This document shows, piece after piece, positions 44,218 to 53,852 of a DNA stretch of 64,000 nt. Each line of letters starts with the position of its first letter. Position 1 is the stretch's first letter. The translations under genes and the position numbers were made by a program. Source of the DNA: Alphaproteobacteria bacterium. GTDB taxonomy: Bacteria; Pseudomonadota; Alphaproteobacteria; Caulobacterales; Hyphomonadaceae. The stretch lies in NCBI GenBank assembly GCA_018969425.1, contig JAGWYJ010000003.1, forward strand, positions 62,001-126,000. The letters run 5' to 3'. The notes under the pieces are model-generated. The model saw only the letters and a program-made list of their open reading frames with translations. It was not told where the DNA came from and ran no database searches.

Positions 44218-44985
44218 ATGTCATTATCCGCCGACCAGATCGAGCGCTACGCTCGACATCTCATGCTGAAGGAAATCGGAGGCGTTGGCCAGAACAGGCT
44301 GCTAAACTCGCATATCGCATTGATTGGCCTCGGCGCCCTTGGGGGCCCTATCTCTCTGTACCTGGCCGCTGCGGGAATTGGTCAGCTGACCTTGATAGAC
44401 GACGACACGGTCTCTCGCTCGAACCTGCAGCGACAAATCCTGTTCCAAACCAACGACATCGGAGCGTCGAAAGTCAGTGTCGCCAAGGAGCGGCTTCTAG
44501 CGTTGAACCCGGACTGTCGGATTAATGAGATCGCCGAGCGCCTCACCTCAGACAATGCACGACGCCTGCTGTCGAACGCCGATATCGTCATCGACGGATC
44601 AGACAGCTTCGAGACGCGATTTTGCAGCAATGAGACATGCCTCGGTCTGGAACGAACGCTCATAACGGGCGCGGTAGGACGGTGGACAGGACAAATGTCG
44701 ACCTTCAAGGCGGGCTTGACCAAGCGCCTTCCGTTTCCAAGCCGGCTTCCCTGCTACCGATGTTTCGTTAGCGAGATCCCCGAAACGGTGGAGACTTGCT
44801 CCATGGTCGGAGTCATCGGCCCGCTGGCGGGAGTGATCGCTTCAAGAATGGCCTTGGAGACCATCAAAGAACTTACAGATGCCGGCGACAGCATGGCGGG
44901 ACGACTGTGGATAGTGGAGGCCCTGAGCGGAGAGGCCAGAACCTTAGGTCTCAGAGCTGACCCGAACTGCCCGGCGTGCGGTTGA
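44218..44985 (+). CDS. MoeB/ThiF-type ubiquitin-activating (E1-like) enzyme
   Basis: 255 aa. RYARHLMLKEIGGVGQNRLL and the ATP-binding loop IGLGALGGPIS (about 37-47) with SNLQRQILF are diagnostic. The zinc motifs are CYRC and CPAC at the end. A Cys in ETCSMVGVIGPLAG sits where MoeB has a reactive cysteine. It would adenylate a small sulfur-carrier protein such as MoaD or ThiS. The partner is not in the window, so MoeB versus ThiF cannot be settled. Confidence 0.88.
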   Translation: MSLSADQIERYARHLMLKEIGGVGQNRLLNSHIALIGLGALGGPISLYLAAAGIGQLTLIDDDTVSRSNLQRQILFQTNDIGASKVSVAKERLLALNPDCRINEIAERLTSDNARRLLSNADIVIDGSDSFETRFCSNETCLGLERTLITGAVGRWTGQMSTFKAGLTKRLPFPSRLPCYRCFVSEIPETVETCSMVGVIGPLAGVIASRMALETIKELTDAGDSMAGRLWIVEALSGEARTLGLRADPNCPACG

Positions 44986-45008
44986 TTGCGATAAAAGCCG
45001 TTCAGCTA

Positions 45009-45995
45009 TCAAAGCATCGCGGGGATCACGCGATCGGGCGGCTTGTGCCCGTCTATAAAGGTCTTGATGTTGATAATGACCTTCTCGCCCATATCAATCC
45101 GACCCTCAAGCGTCGCCGAACTCATATGGGGGAGCAGCACGACGTTGGAGAGGGCCCTGAGCCTTGGATTTACAGCAGGCTCGTTCTCGAACACATCAAG
45201 CGCTGCGCCTCCGAGCTCACCTGCCTCCAGCGCGCGGACCATGGCGGCTTCGTCAATGACCTCGCCCCGGGCCGTGTTCACGATGTAGGCGTCACGCTTC
45301 ATCAGCTTCAGACGGCGCGAATTGAGAAGATGATAAGTGGCAGGGGTATGAGGGCAATGGACCGACACGATGTCCATCCGTGAAAGCATCTGATCGAGAC
45401 TGTCCCAGTAGGTCGCCTCAAGAGCTTCGGCCGTTTGAGAACGGACCGGCTTCCGGTTGTGATAGTGAATCTGAAGACCGAACGCTTTGGCCCGTCGCGC
45501 GACCGCCTGGCCAATGCGACCCATCCCGATGATGCCGAGGCGTTTGCCATAAATTCTTCGGCCGAGCATCCATGTAGGCGTCCAGCCGGTAAACGCGCCG
45601 GCCTGCATCGTCTGCACCCCGTCCACGATACGTCTGGGCACGGCCAGAATAAGGGCCATGGCCATGTCGGCTGTATCCTCAGTCAGAACCCCGGGCGTGT
45701 TGGTGACAGTAATGCCCCTGGACACGGCTGACTGAACATCAATGTTGTCGACGCCTGCGCCGAACTGGGCGATCAATCTCAGACGGTCTCCGGCTCTCGC
45801 AAGAACGCGACCGTCGATCTTATCCGTCACCGTCGGCACGAGCACGTCGCACCGCCCGGCAGCCTCAGCGAGCTGGTCAGAGGACATAGGCGCATCTGAA
45901 CTGTTCAACTCGACATCGAACAATTCGCTCATCCGGGTCTCCACAGGCTCTGGAAGACGACGCGTGACGATAACCTTCACCTTGGTTCGGGGCAT
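45009..45995 (-). CDS. D-2-hydroxyacid dehydrogenase (glyoxylate/hydroxypyruvate reductase type)
   Basis: 328 aa. NAD-binding LGIIGMGRIGQAVARRAKAFG, catalytic Arg in VNTARGEVIDE, Glu in FENEPAVN and His in LLPHMSSAT are all intact. It resembles the D-glycerate dehydrogenase/glyoxylate reductase (GyaR) group of the D-2-hydroxyacid dehydrogenases. The substrate is inferred from family only. ATG at 45995. Its upstream region carries two palindromic elements. Confidence 0.92.
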   Translation of the reverse strand: MPRTKVKVIVTRRLPEPVETRMSELFDVELNSSDAPMSSDQLAEAAGRCDVLVPTVTDKIDGRVLARAGDRLRLIAQFGAGVDNIDVQSAVSRGITVTNTPGVLTEDTADMAMALILAVPRRIVDGVQTMQAGAFTGWTPTWMLGRRIYGKRLGIIGMGRIGQAVARRAKAFGLQIHYHNRKPVRSQTAEALEATYWDSLDQMLSRMDIVSVHCPHTPATYHLLNSRRLKLMKRDAYIVNTARGEVIDEAAMVRALEAGELGGAALDVFENEPAVNPRLRALSNVVLLPHMSSATLEGRIDMGEKVIINIKTFIDGHKPPDRVIPAML

Positions 45996-46329
45996 AACAG
46001 CTCCTAGTGGAAAGGCGTGGGGATTTGCTCCCAGGACCCTTGATCAGGGCCAGGCCCTGAAACCGATTTTTCTTATCGGCGACAATCGAATTCCAATCCC
46101 TTAATCGGAACGACGAGAGGTAACCGACCGCTGTGTTCCTGTAGCAAACAGCATGGTCTTGGCCAACCGACGGAAACGCCGCACAACCCTAGCTGACGGC
46201 ATAATCGTAGGCCCCATCTGTGAGAAAACCCCGATTTATCCCCGGTTTGAACGACGGTTTAAGCGTCCTTTCACAGAGAGGCGCCTTTAATCGACAGCCG
46301 CATCCCGGAAAGGGGTTCAAAGGACGGAA
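45996..46329. other. Long intergenic region with two inverted repeats
   Basis: 334 bp between the divergent D-2-hydroxyacid dehydrogenase and the SH3 protein. It contains the palindrome TCAGGGCCAGGCCCTGA at 46044-46060 and, right after it, CCGAT-N7-ATCGG at 46063-46079. These lie 49-84 bp from the dehydrogenase start and may be operator sites. No convincing gene, tRNA or terminator was found; the rest probably includes both promoters. Confidence 0.5.
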
Positions 46330-46332
46330 GTG

Positions 46333-46905
46333 ATGAAAAATTCGGCACTTGCGGGATTTGTCGTCTGGACACTGTTGCTTTTGAGTGTCGAGGTTCGCGC
46401 CGTTGCCCAAACGCCCCGGGAACTCGGACCCACAGATTTCAAGGCCTACGCCCCTCAGAGATCGTCGGCTCGGATCAGCGAGTTCTCTGGCCTTCCCGTT
46501 CCGCGATACTCAAGCCTTCGCTACGACAAGGTCAACGGTCGGTCAGGGCCCAGTCTCGATTACCCGGTGTCCTGGACATATGAGCGCTTGGGCCTTCCCG
46601 TGGTGATCGTCCGGGAAAGCCAGGAGTGGCGAAAAATCAGGGACCCTCAGGGTGATGAAGTCTGGGTGCATCGTCGAATGCTTGCCGGAGAGCGAACCGC
46701 CATCACGACAACTCGAGGCGCTATGTATCGGGACCCCGACATTCATGCCGGCGCTCTCGCCACCTACCAGGCGGGCGCCGTAGTGACCCTAGGCGAGTGC
46801 GGAGACGACTGGTGCCGCGTCGAGGCGGAAGGCCGGAAGGGGTGGGCGCCTAAACAGCAACTATGGGGCGCCGAGGATCTTCAGATCGCCCCGCCTGCCG
46901 GCTAA
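46333..46905 (+). CDS. SH3-domain protein, secreted
   Basis: 190 aa from ATG 46333; a GTG at 46330 is a less likely start. The signal peptide is NSALAGFVVWTLLLLSVEVRAVAQ. Two bacterial SH3 (SH3_4) modules follow: VNGRSGPSLDYPVSWTY-RLGLPV, with SQEWRKIRDPQGDEVWVH, and then VVTLGECGDDWCRVEAEGRKGWAP. These bind peptidoglycan or proteins in the cell wall. Partner unknown. AAGGA precedes. The fabA gene follows after 262 bp. Confidence 0.85.
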   Translation: MKNSALAGFVVWTLLLLSVEVRAVAQTPRELGPTDFKAYAPQRSSARISEFSGLPVPRYSSLRYDKVNGRSGPSLDYPVSWTYERLGLPVVIVRESQEWRKIRDPQGDEVWVHRRMLAGERTAITTTRGAMYRDPDIHAGALATYQAGAVVTLGECGDDWCRVEAEGRKGWAPKQQLWGAEDLQIAPPAG

Positions 46906-47167
46906 CCCCCGTTAAAACCTCCCAGACGGACGACGTCAGGCTCGGTCAGCTCAAGGAACGACGAGCCAGAAGCCTCGGGCCAAGAGGCCCCTCAAAACAG
47001 CCTGAGCCTTCAGCTGTCGGGCGACTATCCGACAGACACGACGGGGGAGCGGGCGATTAACCCTTCAGTTAAAAGGGTTGCAACCCGCCGATCACTTGAG
47101 CCTTGAGGGCGTGACGTGCTAACGCCGTCGAACAGCGCATTGTCCCGCGCACCGAGGCGAGCCCGAC

Positions 47168-47683
47168 ATGACGCACCAGCCGCAATCCTCCTATGATTAT
47201 GACGACTTGCTCCGAAGCGGACGGGGCGAGCTTTTCGGGCCTGGCAACGCGCAGTTGCCCGCCCCGCCTATGCTGATGCTGGACCGGATCACGCACATCG
47301 ATATGGATGGAGGCCTTCACAAGCGCGGCCACATTTCAGCGGAACTCGATGTCCGGCCGGATTTGTGGTTTTTTGAATGTCATTTCCCGGGTGATCCGGT
47401 GATGCCGGGATGTCTTGGTCTTGACGCGATGTGGCAGTTAATCGGTTTTTGGCTGGGATGGACGGGATCGCCGGGTCGGGGAAGAGCGTTAGGCGTCGGA
47501 GAGGTGAAGTTCACCGGCCAGGTGACCCCAAAGGCTCGCCTCGTGAGGTATGAGATCGATATTCGCCGGGCCATCCGCGCTAGCCTTGTCATGGGCATTG
47601 CCGATGGGGTTGTCCTCCTTGACGGCGAAAAGATCTATGAAGCCAAAGACCTGAAAGTGGGCCTTTTCAAACCCGCCTCATAA
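47168..47683 (+). CDS. fabA: 3-hydroxydecanoyl-[acyl-carrier-protein] dehydratase/isomerase
   Basis: 171 aa hotdog enzyme. [21 protein letters not shown] contains the catalytic His72 and Asp86, both intact. It dehydrates 3-hydroxyacyl-ACP and isomerises trans-2- to cis-3-decenoyl-ACP, the branch point for anaerobic unsaturated fatty acids. fabB follows 50 bp downstream. The regulatory gene irr often found upstream in related bacteria is not present. Confidence 0.97.
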   Translation: MTHQPQSSYDYDDLLRSGRGELFGPGNAQLPAPPMLMLDRITHIDMDGGLHKRGHISAELDVRPDLWFFECHFPGDPVMPGCLGLDAMWQLIGFWLGWTGSPGRGRALGVGEVKFTGQVTPKARLVRYEIDIRRAIRASLVMGIADGVVLLDGEKIYEAKDLKVGLFKPAS

Positions 47684-47733
47684 TACAAGCTTGGGATCAA
47701 CAGCGCATCGGGCGCGCGAGGGAGTGGCGGACC

Positions 47734-48981
47734 ATGCCGATAAGCCAAGTCAGAGGGGCGGACCTCAGACGTGTGGTCGTGACTGGAATGGGAATTGTCT
47801 CATCGATCGGCGATTCGATCAAAGATGTGACTGAAAGTCTGAAAGCCGGACGATCGGGCATCAGCTTCGCACCCACCTATGCGGACATGGGCTTCAAGTC
47901 TCAGGTTTATGGGAAACCCAAGTCGGACCCCGCGGACCATGTCGAGAAGCGGGCCATGCGGTTTATGGGAGATGGCGCAGGCTTTTGTCATATGGCGATG
48001 TCGCAGGCGATCGTCGACGCCGGCCTTCAGGACGAAATCATTTCAAACCCGCGAACAGGCCTGATCGTCGGAACGGGCGGCCCGTCCACCAGAGCCATTG
48101 TCGCCGCAGCAGATGCAGCGCGAGAAAAAGGGCCTCGGAGGATAGGGCCCTTCGCCGTTCCGAAGGCCATGTCCTCTACAGCCTCCGCGACCCTCTCGAC
48201 GTTATTCAGAATTCTAGGCGTTAATTACTCCATTTCGTCGGCCTGCACCACATCGCTGCATTGCATGGGCGCGGCTGCAGAACAGATCCAGTGGGGAAAA
48301 CAGGACGTCATGTTCGCGGGCGGAGGCGAAGAGCTGGACTGGACACTCTCAGCTCTCTTCGATGGAATGGGGGCGATGTCGTCTCGCTACAACTCCGAAC
48401 CCCAGAGGGCGTCTCGCGCCTACGACGCTGATCGTGACGGTTTCGTGATCGCAGGCGGAGCCGGAATCGTCGTTCTGGAAGAGTTTGAACATGCAAGACG
48501 GCGCGGCGCTCCCATCTACGGAGAGATCGTCGGATACGGGGCGACTTCCGACGGGTTCGACATGGTGGCGCCGTCCGGAGAGGGAGCCGCCCGGGCGATG
48601 AAACTCGCCCTTGAGACGGCCGGACGAGCGCCGGACTACCTCAATCCGCACGCGACATCGACACCCGCCGGAGACATGAAAGAACTTGAAGCGGTGCGGG
48701 AAGTCTTTGGGCAGGAAGCCTCTGAGCAACCCTTCATTTCCGCCACCAAGTCCATGACAGGTCACTGTCTGGGCGGCGCTGGCGTTCAGGAAGTGATCTA
48801 TTCTCTTTTGATGATGAAAAACAACTTCGTGGCGCCATCGATCAACATCGAGACGCTCGACCCGTTAGCTTACGGAGTGAACATCATCCGCGAAGCGCGT
48901 GATGCGGTGATTGATCTCGTGATGTCCAACTCGTTTGGCTTCGGCGGGACCAATGGTTCCATAGCTCTCGCCAGAGTGTAA
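47734..48981 (+). CDS. fabB: 3-oxoacyl-[acyl-carrier-protein] synthase I
   Basis: 415 aa condensing enzyme. The active-site Cys171 is in [14 protein letters not shown]; the His pair is in [11 protein letters not shown] and TGHCLGGAG. FabB elongates the cis-unsaturated intermediate made by FabA. The N-terminus from ATG 47734 is slightly longer than usual (10 residues before RRVVVTGMG), but the SD GGAG is well placed. Middle gene of fabA-fabB-fabI. Confidence 0.96.
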   Translation: MPISQVRGADLRRVVVTGMGIVSSIGDSIKDVTESLKAGRSGISFAPTYADMGFKSQVYGKPKSDPADHVEKRAMRFMGDGAGFCHMAMSQAIVDAGLQDEIISNPRTGLIVGTGGPSTRAIVAAADAAREKGPRRIGPFAVPKAMSSTASATLSTLFRILGVNYSISSACTTSLHCMGAAAEQIQWGKQDVMFAGGGEELDWTLSALFDGMGAMSSRYNSEPQRASRAYDADRDGFVIAGGAGIVVLEEFEHARRRGAPIYGEIVGYGATSDGFDMVAPSGEGAARAMKLALETAGRAPDYLNPHATSTPAGDMKELEAVREVFGQEASEQPFISATKSMTGHCLGGAGVQEVIYSLLMMKNNFVAPSINIETLDPLAYGVNIIREARDAVIDLVMSNSFGFGGTNGSIALARV

Positions 48982-49058
48982 GACGCCGTCAGAAACCCCA
49001 ACCTGATCTTCCAGTACCCACTCTGAAGTCAGAGCGGTTTGCAGCAAGGATTGAAGCC

Positions 49059-49877
49059 ATGTCGGAATGGACCTTCCCGAAGGGCGATCTGATGAAAGGC
49101 AAGAAAGGCCTTGTGATGGGGGTCGCAAATGACCGATCCATCGCATGGGGCATCGCCCAGCAACTGGCGGCGCAGGGTGCGGAGATCGCCTTCACCTACC
49201 AGGGTGAGGCGCTGGAGCGGCGCGTCCGGCCCCTCATCGAATCAATCGGGATGTCAAAGATGATACCCGCCGACGTGTCGAGCGACGCCGACATGGACCG
49301 CGCGTTCGAGCGTCTGGAATCTGAATTCGGATCGATCGATTTCCTTGTTCACGCCATCGCTTTTGCGGGCAAGGACGAGCTTCAGGGCTCCTTCATCGGG
49401 AATACAACCCGGGAAGGCTTCCGACGGGCTATGGACATTTCGGTATTCTCGTTTGTTGACGCGGCGCGCCGGGCATCCTCCCTGATGACTGACGGGGGGG
49501 CGATGGTGACGCTAACCTACCTTGGAGCAGAGCGCGTAGTTCCGTCCTACAACGTCATGGGCGTTGCAAAGGCCGGCCTCGAAGCGGCAACACGCTATGC
49601 GGCGAGAGATCTGGGTCCGAGAGGGATAAGAGTGAATGCAATATCCGCCGGCCCAATGCGGACACTTGCAATGGCGGGCATACGAGGCGGCAAGCAATTG
49701 ATGAGCACGGGGCGGGATTGGTCGCTGCTCAAGGAGGATACGTCCATGGAGGGCGTGGCCGGCTGCGCTCTGTACCTTCTCTCCCCTCTGGGGCGGTCGA
49801 TCACAGGGGAGGTGGTCCATGTGGACGCGGGCTTCCACATCGTCGGGGTGCCCGACATCCAGGAGCCGCAGGCTTAA
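49059..49877 (+). CDS. fabI: Enoyl-[acyl-carrier-protein] reductase (NADH)
   Basis: 272 aa SDR enzyme. The FabI-type cofactor segment is VMGVANDRSIAWGIAQQL; the catalytic Tyr164 and Lys171 lie in YNVMGVAK. It reduces enoyl-ACP in the last step of each elongation cycle and is the triclosan/isoniazid-type target. ATG 49059; a second ATG ten residues on (MKGKKG) would also fit. It overlaps the convergent small gene by 4 bp. Confidence 0.95.
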   Translation: MSEWTFPKGDLMKGKKGLVMGVANDRSIAWGIAQQLAAQGAEIAFTYQGEALERRVRPLIESIGMSKMIPADVSSDADMDRAFERLESEFGSIDFLVHAIAFAGKDELQGSFIGNTTREGFRRAMDISVFSFVDAARRASSLMTDGGAMVTLTYLGAERVVPSYNVMGVAKAGLEAATRYAARDLGPRGIRVNAISAGPMRTLAMAGIRGGKQLMSTGRDWSLLKEDTSMEGVAGCALYLLSPLGRSITGEVVHVDAGFHIVGVPDIQEPQA

Positions 49878-50119
49878 TTAATCGCCGCAAAACTCAGGGT
49901 TGAATCAAGAAGGTCGCGCTGCATATCGTCAGCGGCGACGGACGCCCCTGCAAGCCATTCGGTTGCTGCTTCATATGTTGAAAGCCCGACAAACGTAACA
50001 AACGCGACAGTGAGCGCCATCCGGACAATCGCCATAACCCCCTTCCAGGACGATGCGTTCGTCACACTGGCGTCGGAAGGTCTCGCAGACAGTCTGGCTG
50101 TCGCCTTGCTCTCAACCAT
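49874..50119 (-). CDS. Small single-pass membrane protein of unknown function
   Basis: 81 aa from ATG 50119, preceded by GGGAGG; the frame extends upstream to 50167 without an SD. One hydrophobic helix (IVRMALTVAFVTFVGLSTYEAA) follows a basic N-terminal region and precedes a short acidic tail. Not recognised. It is convergent with fabI and lies after udk, on the same strand. Confidence 0.55.
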   Translation of the reverse strand: MVESKATARLSARPSDASVTNASSWKGVMAIVRMALTVAFVTFVGLSTYEAATEWLAGASVAADDMQRDLLDSTLSFAAIN

Positions 50120-50323
50120 CGAAACCTCCCTAAACGACCTCGTCCGAACAAACTCGGAGCGACTCACCCGTCTCTGAGGGCGTCACATTGGGAGGAAACC
50201 GGCCCCTTTCGGATCACTCCGAGGAACTCTTATCGGACATTTCTAACAGAGATTTCATACTCGGTCCACCCATCCTCCTGACCCGTTGGACGGACAGCCA
50301 GGACGAAAAGGACGGAACCGGGC

Positions 50324-51025
50324 TCAGAGACGATCAGAGCCTACGACTCCCATGGAGACAAGCCGCGACCAGACCGGCGCGACAAGCCTGTCCACGGCGA
50401 CAAGGTCAGGAGCCTCATTCGCAAACGCAGGTCCCCCTTCGTCGGCGATGACAAGGTCACAGATATACTTCGCGGGCTGCGTAAAACGCTGATGCGCGGC
50501 GCGAACAAACCTCAAATACTGTTGGATCACTCCCTCAGAAGCGCGCCCGCGTTCTGCGCGATCACGACGGATCCGCCGAATGAGGCGAAGGTCGTCACTT
50601 GTATCGACGAATACCGTGAGATCGAAAAATTTCGCGTAGCCCGGGTCGGAAAGTACATGAAGCCCTTCGACAATCACGACCGCTCGCGGATCTATTCGGT
50701 GAACAGCATCCGCCACGCGGTCGTGAATGGCAAAATCATAAACGGGCTGAAGGACCGGCTTACCCTCACGCAGATCTTGCAGATGCGAACGAAAAAGCTC
50801 CATATCCTTCGAGACCGGATCATCGAAATTGATCGTTCGCTCAATCTGCTCATTGGACCAGCCGACAACAGGGGGACTGTGGGCAGCTCTCGGCCGATAA
50901 TAGTTATCCTCGGTCACAAGAGAGCTCGCGCCCTCTCCAAGGCGATGGTGCAGGGCCCGTGAAAGAGTCGTTTTGCCCGAACCCGATCCCCCGGTCACAG
51001 CAATCATGAACGTCCGAGCGACCAT
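50324..51025 (-). CDS. udk: Uridine kinase
   Basis: 233 aa from ATG 51025, which has GGGGAGG upstream and begins with the P-loop FMIAVTGGSGSGKTTLSRAL. The frame extends 150 bp further up but overlaps rbfA and has no family similarity. EDNYYRP and PVYDFAIHDRV (uracil site), and VIVEGLHVL match uridine-cytidine kinases. It phosphorylates uridine to UMP in pyrimidine salvage. It starts 10 bp after the rbfA stop. Confidence 0.87.
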   Translation of the reverse strand: MVARTFMIAVTGGSGSGKTTLSRALHHRLGEGASSLVTEDNYYRPRAAHSPPVVGWSNEQIERTINFDDPVSKDMELFRSHLQDLREGKPVLQPVYDFAIHDRVADAVHRIDPRAVVIVEGLHVLSDPGYAKFFDLTVFVDTSDDLRLIRRIRRDRAERGRASEGVIQQYLRFVRAAHQRFTQPAKYICDLVIADEGGPAFANEAPDLVAVDRLVAPVWSRLVSMGVVGSDRL

Positions 51026-51035
51026 CTCGCCTCCC

Positions 51036-51431
51036 CTAGTCATCTCCATCATCCCTGGATCTCGTCGCGAGGTCGCGACGGACCCGCGGAGAGGCCAGGA
51101 GCTCATCAATCCGCCTCGCCTCATCATAGCTGTCGTCAGCAACAAACCTGAGTATCGTGGCGAAACGAAGATCAACTTCCTGAGAGAGCCGGCCGCGCAA
51201 AAACCCGGCAGCTCGATTCAGAGCCGTAGCTGTAGTGGCCATGTCTCCCCCCCCAAGCGGCGCGCAAAAGACAGTGGCGTGCTTCAGATCCGGAGAGACC
51301 CGGACTTCCGAGACAGTGATCGACTTCCCCGCCAGATCAGGATCTGAAAACTCCTCACGAGCCAAAATATCGGTTAGGGCATGACGTATAAGTTCGCCCG
51401 CTCGCAATTGTCTCTGAGAAGGTGGTTTCAT
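51036..51431 (-). CDS. rbfA: 30S ribosome-binding factor A
   Basis: 131 aa. RQLRAGELIRHALTDILAREEF and TVSEVRVSPDLKHATVFCAPLGG are signature elements, and ELDLRFATILRFVADDSYDEA-like residues complete the KH-like fold. It aids late maturation of the 16S 5' end. The gene is part of the nusA-infB operon in most bacteria; here infB is separated from it by the DUF6351 gene, and truB is far away. Confidence 0.93.
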   Translation of the reverse strand: MKPPSQRQLRAGELIRHALTDILAREEFSDPDLAGKSITVSEVRVSPDLKHATVFCAPLGGGDMATTATALNRAAGFLRGRLSQEVDLRFATILRFVADDSYDEARRIDELLASPRVRRDLATRSRDDGDD

Positions 51432-51607
51432 AAGAAAGCCTACAACTGAAGATCATACCGGAGAAGGCCGGCAAACTGGGATCGTACCTAATGGCGCCGA
51501 CCCCGCCATAGGTCGCCCAGTCGAATATCCGGACAAAAACTAACTAGGGTTGGATCTGTTGGTCCCGAGCCTCACTGAGGAACCAAAGGCGCCAGACAAC
51601 AACAACC

Positions 51608-53749
51608 TCAGTATTTCATATAGACGCCGGCAATCGGGCCATAGCCTACGCTGGGCTTCGAGTAGTCGCAGACCCCGTCAGGGAAAATCCTGTTCATTCG
51701 CTGCTTTTGCTCAGCGGTGAATTCAACCCCATAATCGCCGAAGGCGACGGCCCTCAGCTGGCACTTCATCACATCATTGGTCAGGGGCGCCCCGGCCTCC
51801 AGCCTGGGCTCTGAGTGCAGCGGATAGGCGGCGTTATAACCCGACGGGACATCCCACTCAGCTATTTGATCAATCTTGACGCCATCCTCGGTCCAGTAAG
51901 CGTCGACCGCCGCCGCAGGTTTATTGCGGACAACCTTCTCCGTGGAGAGAGGAGACGGGTCTGAAACAATTCGGTCTAACCACTCGGTCATCACGTCGAG
52001 TGAAATAGCTGCCAGGTCGACGCCGCGTCCTGCAGCGCGTGCCGAGGGACCAGCGGTCCAGATGATCTGGTGGTCGGAGCGCCCCAAAGCCTTTTCTATC
52101 CGAGCGCGAATAGTGAGATCGCGATGACGATCATGAATGTCGCCGATCAGGTCGGTGTAGGGCCTGGAATGAATGATTGGCACATTCGCGATTCCGCCTC
52201 CGAACGTATTGAGAAGACCCGAGGCGTACACAGCGCGAAGAGCGGTAAGATCTCCGACAGATCTCTGAGGGATGAAATTTCCGTCGATGTCATTTCCACC
52301 TATGAACTCATTCAGGTCCAGGAACTCCTCAACGGTCAAAACACCTCTCTGCAGCCCCTTGAGGCCGTACTGAATTCCGACATTGTCCTGAGGTTTGCGT
52401 GCGAAGCCATTGGCCGGATCACGCCCGTAGATGTTCGCCCTCATATCCGAAATGGTGCACCGCGCTCCCTTCGGATTGCGGACCGGATCATAAAGAAGGC
52501 TGGCGTCTTTAAGGGCGCACCCCGCTGCGTTGGTCGCCTTCATAACCGGAACAAAGGACCGTTCCCAGGCGGCGCATGTGCCCGGCGTGTACCCCTCAAC
52601 CGCGGTCCGCTTCTCCTGGGACCACTTCGAGCCGACCGACGACCTCCAGAAATTTTGAAGAAGGCCGCAATCTGCGGTGTTCATCGTGGAATCGGGAAAC
52701 GACAGAGAGGGCTGAAGGCCATCGAGGAGGCCGGGATAGATCTGCGTTATGACGAGCTGCTGGATGGCGCCCCCAGATCCGCCGGTTCCCACAGTCCACT
52801 TCGGAACGCCATAGGTCTCAACGAAATGCTCCTTCAGCATCATCAGGGCCTCACCCTGAAGCACCGCATTTCCATGCTGCTGATTGACCAATTCGGTCGA
52901 GTTCAGGAATGCAAAACCGCGGGATAGATAGAGGTCCGACAGAATGGAAGTGACCTGATTTGCGCCCTGATTGTACTGAGTTCCAGCACCGCCCCCGAAT
53001 GTGACCGCCAGACGGCCGTTCCACCCTTCAGACGCCGAAAACCCCTGTGTTCTTGGATCGTCCAGAACAGCCAGTCGATAGATTGCGCGATTGATCACGC
53101 CGCTCTCAACTCGGACGATGTAGGGCGTCTTTCGCCCTTCAATCGTCTGGACCATCGCCACATCCGCCGGGATATCGCTCCGGTCATCCAGAGGCTTGAA
53201 CATTTGCGGTGAGACAGGCTTGGAGCGATCAACCGATGCCGGCAGGTAGAAATAATCGAACCGCACCGGAGCCGAACAGTCCTTGTCCGTCGCGGGCCCA
53301 AGACCCGATTCTTCTGTGCGGCATTCATACGGAGACAAGTGGGGTCCCGAAAGAATCGGCCCGGTGATCGGATGATTGATCAGAGTCGCCTCAGCAGTCC
53401 GGCCGTCTCGGGTAATCGCCTTGAGCACGTTGGGACCTAGCCGAAGTCCTGACACGATGCCTCGCAACGCACGGCCCTCGCCAGTTGGCGCAAGAGCCGT
53501 GGCGAGTTTTTCTCCGTTAAGAAGAACTCGCACGTCAGCGGAAGAGCCGCCATTGACCTGGACTTCAACCAGCGCGTCACCGCCTGATATGTGCTCAGGC
53601 CGCGATGAGAGAATAGAAATCACAGGGGGCCCAGAGGGCGGCAAGGCAGCGGACGCACCACCGCCCCCTGTGCCGACGCACCCCCCAAGACAGGCGACCG
53701 CGAGGGCCGCCAGACCCGACCATGTCGATCTGAAACGAACAGCCCTCAT
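51608..53749 (-). CDS. DUF6351 family lipoprotein (alpha/beta hydrolase-like)
   Basis: 713 aa from ATG 53749 with AGGGAC upstream; the longer frame adds no signal. The signal peptide ends in a lipobox LGGCVG. A central GGSGGAIQQLVITQIYPGLL is a serine-hydrolase nucleophile elbow, preceded by RLAVTFGGGAGTQY and GRSDHQIIWTAG near the C-terminus may provide the His. DUF6351 members resemble tannase/feruloyl esterases. It lies between infB and rbfA, so it may be transcribed with the translation genes. Confidence 0.82.
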   Translation of the reverse strand: MRAVRFRSTWSGLAALAVACLGGCVGTGGGGASAALPPSGPPVISILSSRPEHISGGDALVEVQVNGGSSADVRVLLNGEKLATALAPTGEGRALRGIVSGLRLGPNVLKAITRDGRTAEATLINHPITGPILSGPHLSPYECRTEESGLGPATDKDCSAPVRFDYFYLPASVDRSKPVSPQMFKPLDDRSDIPADVAMVQTIEGRKTPYIVRVESGVINRAIYRLAVLDDPRTQGFSASEGWNGRLAVTFGGGAGTQYNQGANQVTSILSDLYLSRGFAFLNSTELVNQQHGNAVLQGEALMMLKEHFVETYGVPKWTVGTGGSGGAIQQLVITQIYPGLLDGLQPSLSFPDSTMNTADCGLLQNFWRSSVGSKWSQEKRTAVEGYTPGTCAAWERSFVPVMKATNAAGCALKDASLLYDPVRNPKGARCTISDMRANIYGRDPANGFARKPQDNVGIQYGLKGLQRGVLTVEEFLDLNEFIGGNDIDGNFIPQRSVGDLTALRAVYASGLLNTFGGGIANVPIIHSRPYTDLIGDIHDRHRDLTIRARIEKALGRSDHQIIWTAGPSARAAGRGVDLAAISLDVMTEWLDRIVSDPSPLSTEKVVRNKPAAAVDAYWTEDGVKIDQIAEWDVPSGYNAAYPLHSEPRLEAGAPLTNDVMKCQLRAVAFGDYGVEFTAEQKQRMNRIFPDGVCDYSKPSVGYGPIAGVYMKY

Positions 53750-53852
53750 CGTCCCTGCCCCCTCGCCTTTGAGCCGCCCAACCCCAACGGCGAATGTCAA
53801 TCCTACTTCCCGTGTCCGACCCTAATCGACATCGTCGACAGGCGGGAAAGAG

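Noticed and set aside
46906-47167. Expected irr/Fur-type regulator gene upstream of fabA
   Set aside because: The 262-bp gap has no ORF with Fur-family residues; the gene is absent at this position.
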